A stretch of 64,000 nucleotides of DNA from the NCBI GenBank assembly GCA_023415935.1, contig JAEZIX010000115.1, forward strand, positions 23,132-87,131, given 5' to 3'. The translations under genes were made by a program, and so were the position numbers. This stretch comes from Cyanobacteria bacterium OH_CDB_20. GTDB taxonomy: Bacteria; Cyanobacteriota; Vampirovibrionia; Gastranaerophilales; Gastranaerophilaceae. The notes under the pieces are model-generated. The model searched no databases. It worked only from the letters and a program-made list of their open reading frames with translations, and had not been told where the DNA came from. Positions 53,245-62,071 of the stretch are shown in pieces (position 1 is the first letter of the stretch; each line of letters opens with the position of its first letter).

Positions 53245-55197
53245 ATGAGTATTAATTATACAAGCTTTAAAACTTGTCATAATGGTGAGAACAGAAATCT
53301 CAGCTCTTACAATGGGCATTCGTACTCTTATAAATATAATCAAAATTTTTCCAGTGATAAATTCACATCATCAAGTAGTTTAGCCTCAGAAAACCAACCT
53401 CAGAAAAGAGGGGTTTTTAACACATGGATTAATAAAATCATTGGATATAAAACCGAATGCACTGACAAAAAAGATGATGGAAAACTATCTTTTGGAGAAA
53501 AACTCAAAAGTATTGGTCGCGGAATATTAAATTTAGGTACAAATCTAATTGATTCTCTATTAGAAAAACCTGTTCAAACAATAGGAATAGCTGCTGCAAC
53601 TGTTTTAGGCAGTGCAGCGATAGTTGCGGCAGGAATAATATCAGCACCTGCTTTAGCAATTATTGGAAGCGGAATTGGTCTTGCAATAGGTGGCGTGCAA
53701 ATAATAAAAAACATATCAACAGCATCAAAGGCAACAACTGATGCTGAAGCAAAACAAGCATATGAATCTATTGGAGAAGGTGGCGCAACGGTATTACTAT
53801 CCTCAGTAACAATGGGTAAAGGAATAAATAAATATAAGACAGAACTAAATACAGCAAAAACAAACTCAGCAGCTTCTGCTAAAAGTGCTCAAGAATCAGC
53901 CGAATCAGCAATAGAAAACGTAGCAAAATCAGAGGAATCTCTGGCAAAAGCAACTGAATCAGCTGAATCAGCTTTAAATAGCGCTAAAAGTGCTAAAAAT
54001 TCGGCAAAAGAATCATTAAAAATAGCCGAAGAATATAGTGATTCAACAATAGATAATGCAAGCATTTTAGCAAATAATTCCGCAAATGAAGCATTAAACG
54101 CTGCAAACAATGCCCAAGAAGCATTATCTGCAACAAATAACAACACAATCTTAAGTTATTCAGAAGCAGGAGAAACAATTAAGCACGCTCAAGAAGCGTC
54201 CCAAGCGGCCCAAACTGCAAATAAGAGTTTCAGTTTATTAAAAGCACAAAAAGCCGCTAAAGCGGGTAAAACAGCTGCTGAACAAGCAAAATTATCATCA
54301 GAACGAACATCTTTATACGCTCAACAGGCTGAAGAATTTTCATCAAAAGCCGGAGAAGCTGCAGAAATTGCACAAAATGCTTCTAGCAAAGCAGCTGAAC
54401 ATTTGGATACAGCAGTCAAAAAAGCTCTCGAAAATTGGATTCCAGAAGATGAAAGCATAAACATAGTAGGCTATAGTGGCACTAAAAGCAATTCAAGCGT
54501 GCTATACAATCAACTTGCCGAAGATAATAAATGGTTCCAAGAAGGTTTATACGATGACATATTAGAAGCAAAAAGTGTCACACTTTCATACAAAGAAAGA
54601 ACACAAATGCAAAATAATGGAATTATAAGCTCTTCAAACTTCAGCAATGCAGCAGTAGCTCCTGATGCATCAGGAATAAGAGGTCAACTGCCGATAAAAA
54701 ATGGAAGATTTAGATCAGCATCATTACAAGAACTTAAGGAAAATGGTATCGAAAGGGTAATTGATTTTAGAGGCAAATTACCAGAAGATAAAATTGCTGA
54801 AAATGTACTACAATGCAAAAAATATGGTTTAGAATACCATAATATTCCTGTTGAATATTGTTCTGGGGACAAAAATCTACAAGCAAACATAACAGATGAC
54901 TTAATCAAATCAATTCCGGAATATATCCAAGAAATGCGGAAAGGCAACTACTACGCTGGATGCGCTAATGGCTGTCATAGAACTGATTTAGGAATGGCAA
55001 TAAACTTCCTCTTTAATCCTGAATCAACAGGTGGAATGAAGTTAGTAGGCGGATGCCCAAAAGGAAGAGTCATAGCGTCAACAAGGGATATCCTTGAAAG
55101 AATCGACGACCTTGAGACTTTTGCAAAATCATTAGGATGGAATGACGGAAGTACAATGGTTGAAGCAGTAAAACAAAGATTATCAGACATTGTATAA
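53245..55197 (+). CDS. Coiled-coil protein with C-terminal CX5R (dual-specificity-type) phosphatase
   Basis: Predicted 650 residues. A low-complexity start is followed by two adjacent hydrophobic helices (about 112-160, IGIAAATVLGSAAIVAAGII) and a very long Ala/Ser/Glu/Lys coiled coil (about 195-400, NSAKSAKNSAKESLKIAEEY). The C-terminal 170 residues form a cysteine phosphatase: RFRSASLQELKENGIERVID, then CANGCHR with the nucleophile Cys at about 573 and Arg at 579. The ATG at 53245 (after GGGA) is chosen over a TTG at 53233. No signal peptide. Possibly membrane-inserted or a secreted effector; the substrate is unknown. Confidence 0.82.
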   Translation: MSINYTSFKTCHNGENRNLSSYNGHSYSYKYNQNFSSDKFTSSSSLASENQPQKRGVFNTWINKIIGYKTECTDKKDDGKLSFGEKLKSIGRGILNLGTNLIDSLLEKPVQTIGIAAATVLGSAAIVAAGIISAPALAIIGSGIGLAIGGVQIIKNISTASKATTDAEAKQAYESIGEGGATVLLSSVTMGKGINKYKTELNTAKTNSAASAKSAQESAESAIENVAKSEESLAKATESAESALNSAKSAKNSAKESLKIAEEYSDSTIDNASILANNSANEALNAANNAQEALSATNNNTILSYSEAGETIKHAQEASQAAQTANKSFSLLKAQKAAKAGKTAAEQAKLSSERTSLYAQQAEEFSSKAGEAAEIAQNASSKAAEHLDTAVKKALENWIPEDESINIVGYSGTKSNSSVLYNQLAEDNKWFQEGLYDDILEAKSVTLSYKERTQMQNNGIISSSNFSNAAVAPDASGIRGQLPIKNGRFRSASLQELKENGIERVIDFRGKLPEDKIAENVLQCKKYGLEYHNIPVEYCSGDKNLQANITDDLIKSIPEYIQEMRKGNYYAGCANGCHRTDLGMAINFLFNPESTGGMKLVGGCPKGRVIASTRDILERIDDLETFAKSLGWNDGSTMVEAVKQRLSDIV

Positions 55198-55280
55198 GAA
55201 ATATTAACAAAAGAGCAATTTTTTTTATTTTTCTTTTTAATTCTGGTAAGTCTACAAAACAAATAACGAAAGTAATAATA

Positions 55281-56039
55281 ATGTCTACTATTTATCCAAT
55301 AATGAATGTTGGAACACTGAATATAAATAAAGAAAAATTGGCAGTACAAAATGCCAATATTCAAGCACCTCATACAAATGAAGCCACACTGCCTTTTGAT
55401 AATAATGCCAACAGATATTTAATTAATTTCACATCAAAATATCAGGACGATAATGAAAAAACATTTGATTTAGAAGCATTACAAAGGTTAGGGATTACAA
55501 ATTTTAGAGCCACAAATGAAGATGGCGTCAGGGGCGAAAGTCTTTCTGCAAGAGCAAATAAAGTATTTTTAGCACACATTAAAGAAGCAGGAATTGAAAG
55601 GGTTATCGACCTCAGAACAGCTGACCACAGCGATAAATTTCCTGAGGCTTGTAAAGCTCACGGGCTTGAATATAGCCATTTTCCTATCGATTCGGCAGTA
55701 ACACCTGATGAAGAAATAATTAAATTCTTACCTGAGCTTATTGATACTATTAATCAGGGAAAATTTTACATCTCATGCGCACAAGGTATGCATAGAACCG
55801 ATATCGCACTATCTTTATATTATTTATTCAACCCGGATGATTCAAAAAAACCGCCAATTCTATATGGGCATTTAAAAGACGGGCACCTCAGATATGATGA
55901 CATTTTCAGAAGAGTCAACAGTATTAAGAACAAGTTAACTCCAGAAGATATGGAAAATTTGCACTTGGATAGTAATTTTGAAGAAACTTTCAAAAATAGA
56001 AAAAAAGAACTTATAAATTACAATCAAAGATTTTTATGA
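55281..56039 (+). CDS. CX5R tyrosine/dual-specificity-type phosphatase
   Basis: A 252-residue protein. It shares with its neighbour the motifs TNFRATNEDGVRGESLS, IERVIDLRTADHSD (general-acid side), the loop YSHFPIDSAV and the P-loop SCAQGMHRTD, with Cys at about 166 and Arg at 172. The N-terminus (about 50 residues) is polar and includes YLINFTSKYQ, which resembles the hydrophobic-x-Phe leader of FKG-type proteins. It is 83 bases after the previous phosphatase gene and overlaps the convergent mnmA by 6 bases. Confidence 0.86.
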   Translation: MSTIYPIMNVGTLNINKEKLAVQNANIQAPHTNEATLPFDNNANRYLINFTSKYQDDNEKTFDLEALQRLGITNFRATNEDGVRGESLSARANKVFLAHIKEAGIERVIDLRTADHSDKFPEACKAHGLEYSHFPIDSAVTPDEEIIKFLPELIDTINQGKFYISCAQGMHRTDIALSLYYLFNPDDSKKPPILYGHLKDGHLRYDDIFRRVNSIKNKLTPEDMENLHLDSNFEETFKNRKKELINYNQRFL

Positions 56040-57107
56040 TACTTTTTCTATAATTCCGCCACCAAGCACGATATCTCCGTCATACAAGACAATTGACTGC
56101 CCCGGAGTTAGTGATTTTTGAAGGTCTAAGAACTCAACAGTTATTTCATCATCTCCTGTAGGTGTAACAATAACTTCTGTTTCTTCTTGAGCGGAGCGAA
56201 TTTTTGCCTTAACTTCAATTTTTGACTCAAGTTTATCCATTGCAATCCAATTTAAATTGCTTGCAACAAGGTATTTTTTGAGCGCGGAATCAGAAAATCC
56301 AACAACAACTTCATTGGTTTCTTTTCTAAGTTCCACAACATAAAGAGGCTGAGTAGAAGAAACCCCAATACCTTTACGTTGCCCAATTGTATAATTCCAA
56401 ATTCCATTGTGTTTTCCAAGGATTTTACCTTCTTTATCAACAATATTTCCTTCTTTTTCTTTTACTTCAAGGAGTTCATTATAATCACCACCATAAAAAT
56501 CCTGACTATCAGGTTTTTCAGCTACTGTTAGTCCTTTAGACTTAGCTATATCTCTAATTTGCTCTTTTGTATAACCACCTAAAGGAAGAAGGATATTAGC
56601 AAGCTGATTTTGTTTTAGCCTGTATATAAAATATGACTGGTCTTTTTTAGGATTTACACCTTTTTTCAAAATATATCTATCTTTTTTCTCATCAAATTCG
56701 ACTCTTGCGTAATGTCCTGTTGCAAATTTATCAAAATTTATTCCGGATTGTTTTGCAAGAAAAGGTAAAACATCAAATTTAATCAAACTATTACACCAAA
56801 TACAAGGATTTGGGGTTCTACCAGACAAATATTCTTCTTTAAAATTTTCAAGAACGATTTTTTCATATTGCTCAACACAATCAAAAACATGAAAAGGAAT
56901 TCCGATTTCTTCACAGACTTTTTTTGCTGCTTCAATATCTTCTTTTTCATCAGGGCCATAGCAGGCATTTTTAGTAATTGTAGTCGGTTTTATTTTTCCG
57001 CTCCAAATAGACATCGTTGCACCAACAACTTCGTGACCTTGTTCTTTTAGTAATAGTGCAGTCACTGAAGAGTCCACTCCACCACTCATTCCGACTAATA
57101 TTTTCAT
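56034..57107 (-). CDS. mnmA: tRNA-specific 2-thiouridylase MnmA, variant cysteine pattern
   Basis: A 357-residue enzyme that thiolates U34 of Lys, Glu and Gln tRNAs. PP-loop GMSGGVDSSV is at 6-15. The catalytic segment reads TPNPCIWCNSLIKF with Cys102 and Cys105, whereas most MnmA have Asp at the first site (TPNPDxxCN). The second catalytic Cys, in the usual SQDICF, is replaced: here SQDFYGGDYNELL. The C-terminal beta-barrel is present. The ATG at 57107 has AAGGAATGAGAG and a normal start (MKILVGMSGG), so the open frame to 57158 is not used. Confidence 0.93.
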   Translation of the reverse strand: MKILVGMSGGVDSSVTALLLKEQGHEVVGATMSIWSGKIKPTTITKNACYGPDEKEDIEAAKKVCEEIGIPFHVFDCVEQYEKIVLENFKEEYLSGRTPNPCIWCNSLIKFDVLPFLAKQSGINFDKFATGHYARVEFDEKKDRYILKKGVNPKKDQSYFIYRLKQNQLANILLPLGGYTKEQIRDIAKSKGLTVAEKPDSQDFYGGDYNELLEVKEKEGNIVDKEGKILGKHNGIWNYTIGQRKGIGVSSTQPLYVVELRKETNEVVVGFSDSALKKYLVASNLNWIAMDKLESKIEVKAKIRSAQEETEVIVTPTGDDEITVEFLDLQKSLTPGQSIVLYDGDIVLGGGIIEKVS

Positions 57108-57247
57108 TCTCTCATTCCTTAATTTTATAATCCATATAGAATATATTAACATCCTCAAAAAATTACTGCTATATTGTTGTTAGAAAATTTGACTATAATG
57201 GAATAAATGAGTATTATGATAGTAAACATTTTAAAAGTAGGGATGCT

Positions 57248-58285
57248 ATGACAATATTAGTAACAGGTGGTGCCGGATACATTGGTAGCCACAATGTATT
57301 AGAGCTTTTAAAAAATGGGCTTGATGTTGTTATTTTTGACAACTTAAACACTGGTCATAGAAAAATTGTTGAAATTTTAGCTTCCCTTAATTACAAAGGT
57401 AAAGTTGTCGATTTTATAAAAGGCGACCTAAAATCAAAAGAAGAGATCTCTAACGTCTTTCAAAAACACAAAATCAATGCTGTTATGCACTTTGCATCTT
57501 ATTCGGTAGTTGAAGAATCGGTTTATAATCCTCAAAAATACTATAACAACAATGTTGTAGGTTCTATAAATCTATTTAATACAATGCTAGAAAATAATGT
57601 AAAGCATCTTATTTTTTCTTCAACAGCGTCTACTTACGGTATGCCTTTGTACTCACCAATTGATGAAAAACATCCACAAAATCCAATAAATCCTTATGGT
57701 AAAACAAAACTAATCGCAGAAAAGATTTTAGATGATTATGATAAGGCGTTTGGGCTAAAAAGCATTAGGCTTAGATACTTTAACGTTACAGGAGCTAACT
57801 CAGAACAACTAATAGGTGAAGTTCACACTCCTGAAACACACTTGATTCCAAATATTATTAAGTCAGCACTGCATGAGGACAAGACTTTCTATTTGTTTGG
57901 CAATGATTACGAGACCAAAGACGGTACCTGCATCCGTGATTTCATAAATGTAGAAGACTTAGCTCATGCACATCTATTAGCATTGAAATATTTACAGGAA
58001 AATAACGAAACAAACTTTTTCAACATAGGGACAAAAGAAGGAAGTAGTGTTCAGGAAGTTTTTGATACCTGCGAAAAAATCTTAAAAAAGAAAATCAAAA
58101 TAGAAATTAAAGAAAAAAGAGCAGGTGACCCTCCTGTCTTAGTTTCTGATAATCAAAAAGCACAAGAGTTATTAGGCTGGGTTCCAGAAAAAACTCTTGC
58201 TGAGAGCATAAAATCAGTGTATGAATGGGAAAAGAAACTCAATTTTAAAGAAAGCAATAACAAAGTTATCAAATTAAATGTATAA
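57248..58285 (+). CDS. galE: UDP-glucose 4-epimerase
   Basis: A 345-residue short-chain dehydrogenase that interconverts UDP-glucose and UDP-galactose using tightly bound NAD. GGAGYIGSHN at 7-16, FDNLNTGHR near 31, SSTASTYGMP (catalytic Ser/Thr) near 123, and NPYGKTKLIAE (Tyr/Lys) near 147 are all present. DFINVEDLAHAH and a complete C-terminal substrate domain follow. The start has an AGGG site. It supplies galactose units for envelope polysaccharide; no sugar operon adjoins it. Confidence 0.95.
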   Translation: MTILVTGGAGYIGSHNVLELLKNGLDVVIFDNLNTGHRKIVEILASLNYKGKVVDFIKGDLKSKEEISNVFQKHKINAVMHFASYSVVEESVYNPQKYYNNNVVGSINLFNTMLENNVKHLIFSSTASTYGMPLYSPIDEKHPQNPINPYGKTKLIAEKILDDYDKAFGLKSIRLRYFNVTGANSEQLIGEVHTPETHLIPNIIKSALHEDKTFYLFGNDYETKDGTCIRDFINVEDLAHAHLLALKYLQENNETNFFNIGTKEGSSVQEVFDTCEKILKKKIKIEIKEKRAGDPPVLVSDNQKAQELLGWVPEKTLAESIKSVYEWEKKLNFKESNNKVIKLNV

Positions 58286-58307
58286 AAATAATGTAGAAAG
58301 ATTTTGA

Positions 58308-58544
58308 ATGAGAGTAGTCAAAAACTTTTTTATTAGCATTTTGGTAATCTTCAGCCTTAGCTTTATTGCTGTTTCTGCGTCAACAAATTATGAAAACCAG
58401 AATGTAGCTTTCAACACAAAAACTTACAAAGTTCACAAATTAAATTGCGAATGGGCAAGAAAATGTACAGTGAATTGTATTATTATAAAACGAAAAGAGG
58501 CATACTCAAAAGGAGGAATTCCTTGCAAAGTATGTGGCGGGTAG
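58308..58544 (+). CDS. Small exported Cys-rich protein
   Basis: A 78-residue protein with a signal peptide or anchor (residues 1-25, FISILVIFSLSFIAVSASTN). The mature part ends KVHKLNCEWARKCTVNC and GGIPCKVCGG, with four to five Cys that could bind zinc; similar small domains (Ada-like or nuclease-associated) occur in many bacteria. It is 22 bases after galE, so likely in its transcript. Function unknown. Confidence 0.75.
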   Translation: MRVVKNFFISILVIFSLSFIAVSASTNYENQNVAFNTKTYKVHKLNCEWARKCTVNCIIIKRKEAYSKGGIPCKVCGG

Positions 58545-58639
58545 GGCTATTTAAAAACTAAACATGTAGTAAACAGGCTAATTGACATATAAACTCCCCA
58601 AATTATATCATCGAGTTTGTTAAAAATTCGGAGGTTCTT

Positions 58640-58846
58640 ATGAGTAAGTATTATGTGAACAAAAATGCTCAAGATAGTGGAGAGCATGAGGTTCATTGTG
58701 AAGGTTGTCAATGGATGCCACTAGCAAAAAATATGCTATATCTTGGCAATTTTTCTTCTTGCAGAGATGCAATTGATGAAGCAAAAAAATACTATACTAA
58801 TGTCGATGGTTGTATGCATTGTTCATTAGCCTGCCATACCGGATAA
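58640..58846 (+). CDS. Small His/Cys-rich conserved protein
   Basis: A 68-residue cytoplasmic protein with the pattern YYVNKNAQDSGEHEVHCEGC, YLGNFSSCRDAIDEA, DGCMHCSLACHTG. I recognise this as a widespread, uncharacterised small family in bacteria with conserved His and Cys, probably metal-binding. A good CGGAGG site precedes the start. It has no signal peptide, unlike its neighbour 58308-58544, with which it shares the Cys-pair idea but not sequence. Confidence 0.85.
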   Translation: MSKYYVNKNAQDSGEHEVHCEGCQWMPLAKNMLYLGNFSSCRDAIDEAKKYYTNVDGCMHCSLACHTG

Positions 58847-58865
58847 TACACTAAAATAAAAACGA

Positions 58866-59597
58866 TTAGCACTCCTTTTTAACTTCAATTTTGTTATCAG
58901 GGGTGCTATTTTTCCATTTTATGAAAAAATAAATTCCTAAGATGAAATAGATTATTCTCACAAGAAAAATTGAGAAAATTCTTTCACCTTCAGCAAATGC
59001 ATTAAACCACATTATAATCGAAAGAAAATTTACCATAGTCCAGATTAGCCACTGTTCAATTGACCTTCTTACGGTAAGAATCATCCCTGCAATTGAAAGA
59101 ACCGTCATAAATGCATCAATAAAGGGGGATTTATCGTTGATATGCAAAAAGTAGAAATAAGTAGCAAAAGTGGCGATTGATACGACTAATATCATCATAG
59201 CCAGCTGATTTGGAGTTAATTTATCTTTTATTATCTCATTTTTTGATTTATCAATGTGTTTTTTCCAGCTGAAAAAGCCAATAACTTCCATTGGAAAATA
59301 ATATAAAAAATGAAGCATAAAATTGCCATACAATGCAATTTCGTAGGAAAGATATGCACAACACAAAGTGCCGATTATTCCAAAGAAATAGCAATAAACT
59401 TTGCCTTTACCGGCTAAAATGGTGTACATAATACCGCAAACCGCAGATATTATTGCAATGGGAGAATCTTTCATATATAAAGGTGGCAAGAAAACTATAA
59501 ATATAGCGACTAAAGCAAAAATAAGTTCAAACCTACTCCAGGAAGAAAGTTCATCCAAAATATTTTTTCTTGTATTTAATAAAAATTCAAAACTCAT
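58866..59597 (-). CDS. pnuC: Nicotinamide riboside transporter PnuC
   Basis: A 243-residue inner-membrane protein with about seven hydrophobic helices. The family motif EQWLIWTMVNFLSI (near residue 193) and DKSPFIDAFMTVLSIAGMIL fit PnuC, which takes up nicotinamide riboside for NAD synthesis by facilitated diffusion. The N-terminal 20 residues are cytoplasmic. The start codon overlaps the stop of the upstream gene 59594-60628 by 4 bases. No NadR or NadD gene is nearby to confirm the ligand. Confidence 0.92.
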   Translation of the reverse strand: MSFEFLLNTRKNILDELSSWSRFELIFALVAIFIVFLPPLYMKDSPIAIISAVCGIMYTILAGKGKVYCYFFGIIGTLCCAYLSYEIALYGNFMLHFLYYFPMEVIGFFSWKKHIDKSKNEIIKDKLTPNQLAMMILVVSIATFATYFYFLHINDKSPFIDAFMTVLSIAGMILTVRRSIEQWLIWTMVNFLSIIMWFNAFAEGERIFSIFLVRIIYFILGIYFFIKWKNSTPDNKIEVKKEC

Positions 59598-60628
59598 TTG
59601 CTACTCGCAACCACTTTCTTAGAGTTATTTTTAACAATTCTATCCGCGCAAAAAGTTGATATCATTGGGATAAAAATATAATATAAAGAACTTAAAATCA
59701 ATATTGGCTTTATGATTTTTATTCCATTTAAATATTTGAATAAATTTTTGTCATTTTTATTTGCTTCAATAAAATTTTCCGTGAATTTTTTAACAGGAGT
59801 ATCTAGAAGTTTGTTAACAACATAACCTCCTCCTATTGTTAAACCTGTTGATAGTGCTGAGTTATATATAAGTGCGGATTTATTTTCCTTTTTAATTTTT
59901 TTATTAAAACAAGTAGCAGCAGCAAAGCAAGCAGTTGCAAAGACATCTTTAAAATTCAACGCGTGCTGAATGAAATTCGAATCCTTGTATTTTTGAGCAA
60001 ACCTTTGAGCACTTTCATTATCAAATATCTTTGCTATTCCATTTGTAAGTTTACATACACTACTGCCTTTAAATGAAGGTGCTGAACTTGGAGGCATAGA
60101 TGGAGATTGAATTTGAATTTTTTTGGAAGTTTTATCCTTTTTCTTAAACAAAAAGTTTGTTAATGGCACTATTAAAGCAGCGGTTAAAAGAGCTTTAGGG
60201 ATAATAGACAAAAGCTCAGGACTTAATTTTACAAGTTGTCTTAAAAAATTATAATTAGCAGACTCATCAAGAGTTTTAGCTGACTGTTTTAGATTTTTAA
60301 TTGTATTTTGATTTAAATAATCTTCTGGCGACTCAGTAATCTTATTGACCGCTTTTGACAGCGGAGCAAAAATAGAAGCTGTTAGAGCCGCTCCTAAGCC
60401 TCCTGAAGCGATTGATTTTGCACAAGCGTTGTGTTTATCTTCTTTTGATGTATCTGGCGTTAAAAGGATTGCCACAGGTCTTACAACTGTCGAAAACAAA
60501 AGTGTTGTACCAGCTGTAACGATTGCAGCATTTTCAGAGGCATATTTTAATCCACTAAGAAGCATTTTGTTATTATAAAAAGAGCCTTTAAAAGCAACCC
60601 TTGAATTTTCTGAAGCATTTATTTTCAT
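59594..60628 (-). CDS. FKG-motif membrane protein
   Basis: Predicted 344 residues, start MKINASENSRVAFKGSFYNN: the Val-Ala-Phe-Lys-Gly-Ser leader of the FKG proteins at residues 11-16. Then come hydrophobic stretches near 30-65 (AAIVTAGTTLLFSTVVRPVA), 85-105 (GGLGAALTASIFAPLS), 155-175, 225-290 and near 320, so four to six membrane helices. A Pro/Ser linker (QSPSMPPSSAPSFKGSSVC) carries another FKG. The ATG at 60628 is preceded by a TATAAT and no ribosome site. It overlaps pnuC by 4 bases. Function unknown. Confidence 0.75.
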   Translation of the reverse strand: MKINASENSRVAFKGSFYNNKMLLSGLKYASENAAIVTAGTTLLFSTVVRPVAILLTPDTSKEDKHNACAKSIASGGLGAALTASIFAPLSKAVNKITESPEDYLNQNTIKNLKQSAKTLDESANYNFLRQLVKLSPELLSIIPKALLTAALIVPLTNFLFKKKDKTSKKIQIQSPSMPPSSAPSFKGSSVCKLTNGIAKIFDNESAQRFAQKYKDSNFIQHALNFKDVFATACFAAATCFNKKIKKENKSALIYNSALSTGLTIGGGYVVNKLLDTPVKKFTENFIEANKNDKNLFKYLNGIKIIKPILILSSLYYIFIPMISTFCADRIVKNNSKKVVASSK

Positions 60629-60638
60629 ATCAACTATT

Positions 60639-60644
60639 ATTATA
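60639..60644 (-). promoter_or_regulatory. -10 box, near-leaderless gene
   Basis: TATAAT on the minus strand ends 10 bases before the ATG at 60628, giving a leader of only about 4 bases. The divergent gene at 60704 has a separate promoter (GATATACT at about 60670) and an AAGGA ribosome site. Confidence 0.45.
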
Positions 60645-60703
60645 ACCAAAATATAAATAATGTTAGATGTGATATACTTTTATTGTAAGGATAGCTGATA
60701 ACC

Positions 60704-61990
60704 ATGTTAGAGCCAAATATTATTAATATTTTAAAAGAGGAAATAGTACCTGCTGAAGGTTGCACTGAACCTGTTGCAATTGCTTACGTTGCTGCAAAAG
60801 CTACCGAAGTATTAGGAGAAATACCAGAAAAATTAAATGTCTATATCTCTGGCAACATAATTAAAAATGTAAAAAGTGTTGTTATCCCAAACTCAGGAGG
60901 ATCGACAGGAATAGAAGCTGCAGCTGTTATGGGCGCTTTATTTGGTGATACGACAAAAGATTTACTTGTTATAAACCACATCACCAAAAAAGATATGGAA
61001 GAAGTAAAATCTTTCCTTAATAAAAAAACTGTAAAAACTATCCACGAAAAAAATGACATAAAACTCTATATTAAAGTCGAAGCACTCTCTAAAGAAAACT
61101 CAGCAAGTGTAGAGGTAAAACACCTTCATACAAACATAACAAGTATTGAAAGAAACGGTCAAAAAATTGTCAAAAGAACCTGTAACGATTCGGATTTCAA
61201 CTCACCTTTAACAGACAGAAAACAACTTAGCATAAAAAAGATTTATGATTTAGCAAAAAACCTTGACACAGAGGAAATAAAACCTCTTTTTAAAAAAGTT
61301 ATTGAATACAATTCAAAAATTGCAAACGAGGGTTTAAATGAAGTCTATGGGGTAAATATCGGTTCTTTAATCTTAAAAAGTATTAATAATGGCACTTACG
61401 GCAATGAACTCAAAAACAAATGCGCAAGTTTTGCATCAGCCGGAAGCGATGCAAGAATGAGCGGATGCGCGCTGCCTGTAATGACAACAAGCGGAAGCGG
61501 AAATCAGGGAATGGCTGCTTCTCTTCCAGTAATCAAATACTGCGAAGAAAAAAAACTTAGTGAAGAAGAACTTTTAAAAGCATTATTTTTCTCTCACTTA
61601 GCAACTATTCATATAAAAACAAAAGTAGGAAGACTTTCTGCCTATTGCGGAGTCATCTGCGCATGTAGCGCAGTAGCGGGAGCAATCGCATTCTTAGAAG
61701 GGTGTGAATACAAAGTTGTAGCAGATTCGATTACAAATTCACTCGGCTGTATATCAGGTGTAATCTGTGATGGAGCAAAAGCATCTTGCGCTATGAAGAT
61801 TGCAAACGGTGTATATTCTGCTTTTGACTCTTCAATGCTTGCAATGAACGCTAAAGTGCTCTCTTCAGGCGATGGCATCATAGGAAAAGATGTTGAAGAA
61901 ACTATCAACAACATAGGAATCCTCTCTCAGGTTGGAATGAAAGAAACCGATGAAGTCATTCTTGATATTATGGAAACCTGCCACAAGTAA
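60704..61990 (+). CDS. L-cysteine desulfidase / L-serine dehydratase-like protein (CyuA/YhaM, UPF0597)
   Basis: A 428-residue enzyme. EGCTEPVAIAYVAAKATEVL near residue 18, PNSGGSTGIEAAAVMGAL (66-83), SGCALPVMTTSGSGNQGM (264-281), CSAVAGAIAFLEGC and LGCISGVICDGAKASCAMK carry the conserved Cys that hold an iron-sulfur cluster. The family deaminates or desulfurises L-cysteine (and possibly L-serine), releasing pyruvate, ammonia and sulfide. The length matches E. coli CyuA. AAGGA precedes the start. It stands alone, divergent from the FKG membrane gene. Confidence 0.94.
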   Translation: MLEPNIINILKEEIVPAEGCTEPVAIAYVAAKATEVLGEIPEKLNVYISGNIIKNVKSVVIPNSGGSTGIEAAAVMGALFGDTTKDLLVINHITKKDMEEVKSFLNKKTVKTIHEKNDIKLYIKVEALSKENSASVEVKHLHTNITSIERNGQKIVKRTCNDSDFNSPLTDRKQLSIKKIYDLAKNLDTEEIKPLFKKVIEYNSKIANEGLNEVYGVNIGSLILKSINNGTYGNELKNKCASFASAGSDARMSGCALPVMTTSGSGNQGMAASLPVIKYCEEKKLSEEELLKALFFSHLATIHIKTKVGRLSAYCGVICACSAVAGAIAFLEGCEYKVVADSITNSLGCISGVICDGAKASCAMKIANGVYSAFDSSMLAMNAKVLSSGDGIIGKDVEETINNIGILSQVGMKETDEVILDIMETCHK

Positions 61991-62071
61991 ACTTTGATTT
62001 CATAACTAGCAAATTTTAAATTTATGACCTTTAAAATTAACATAATAAATTCTGCTCAAAAGGTCTAAATT

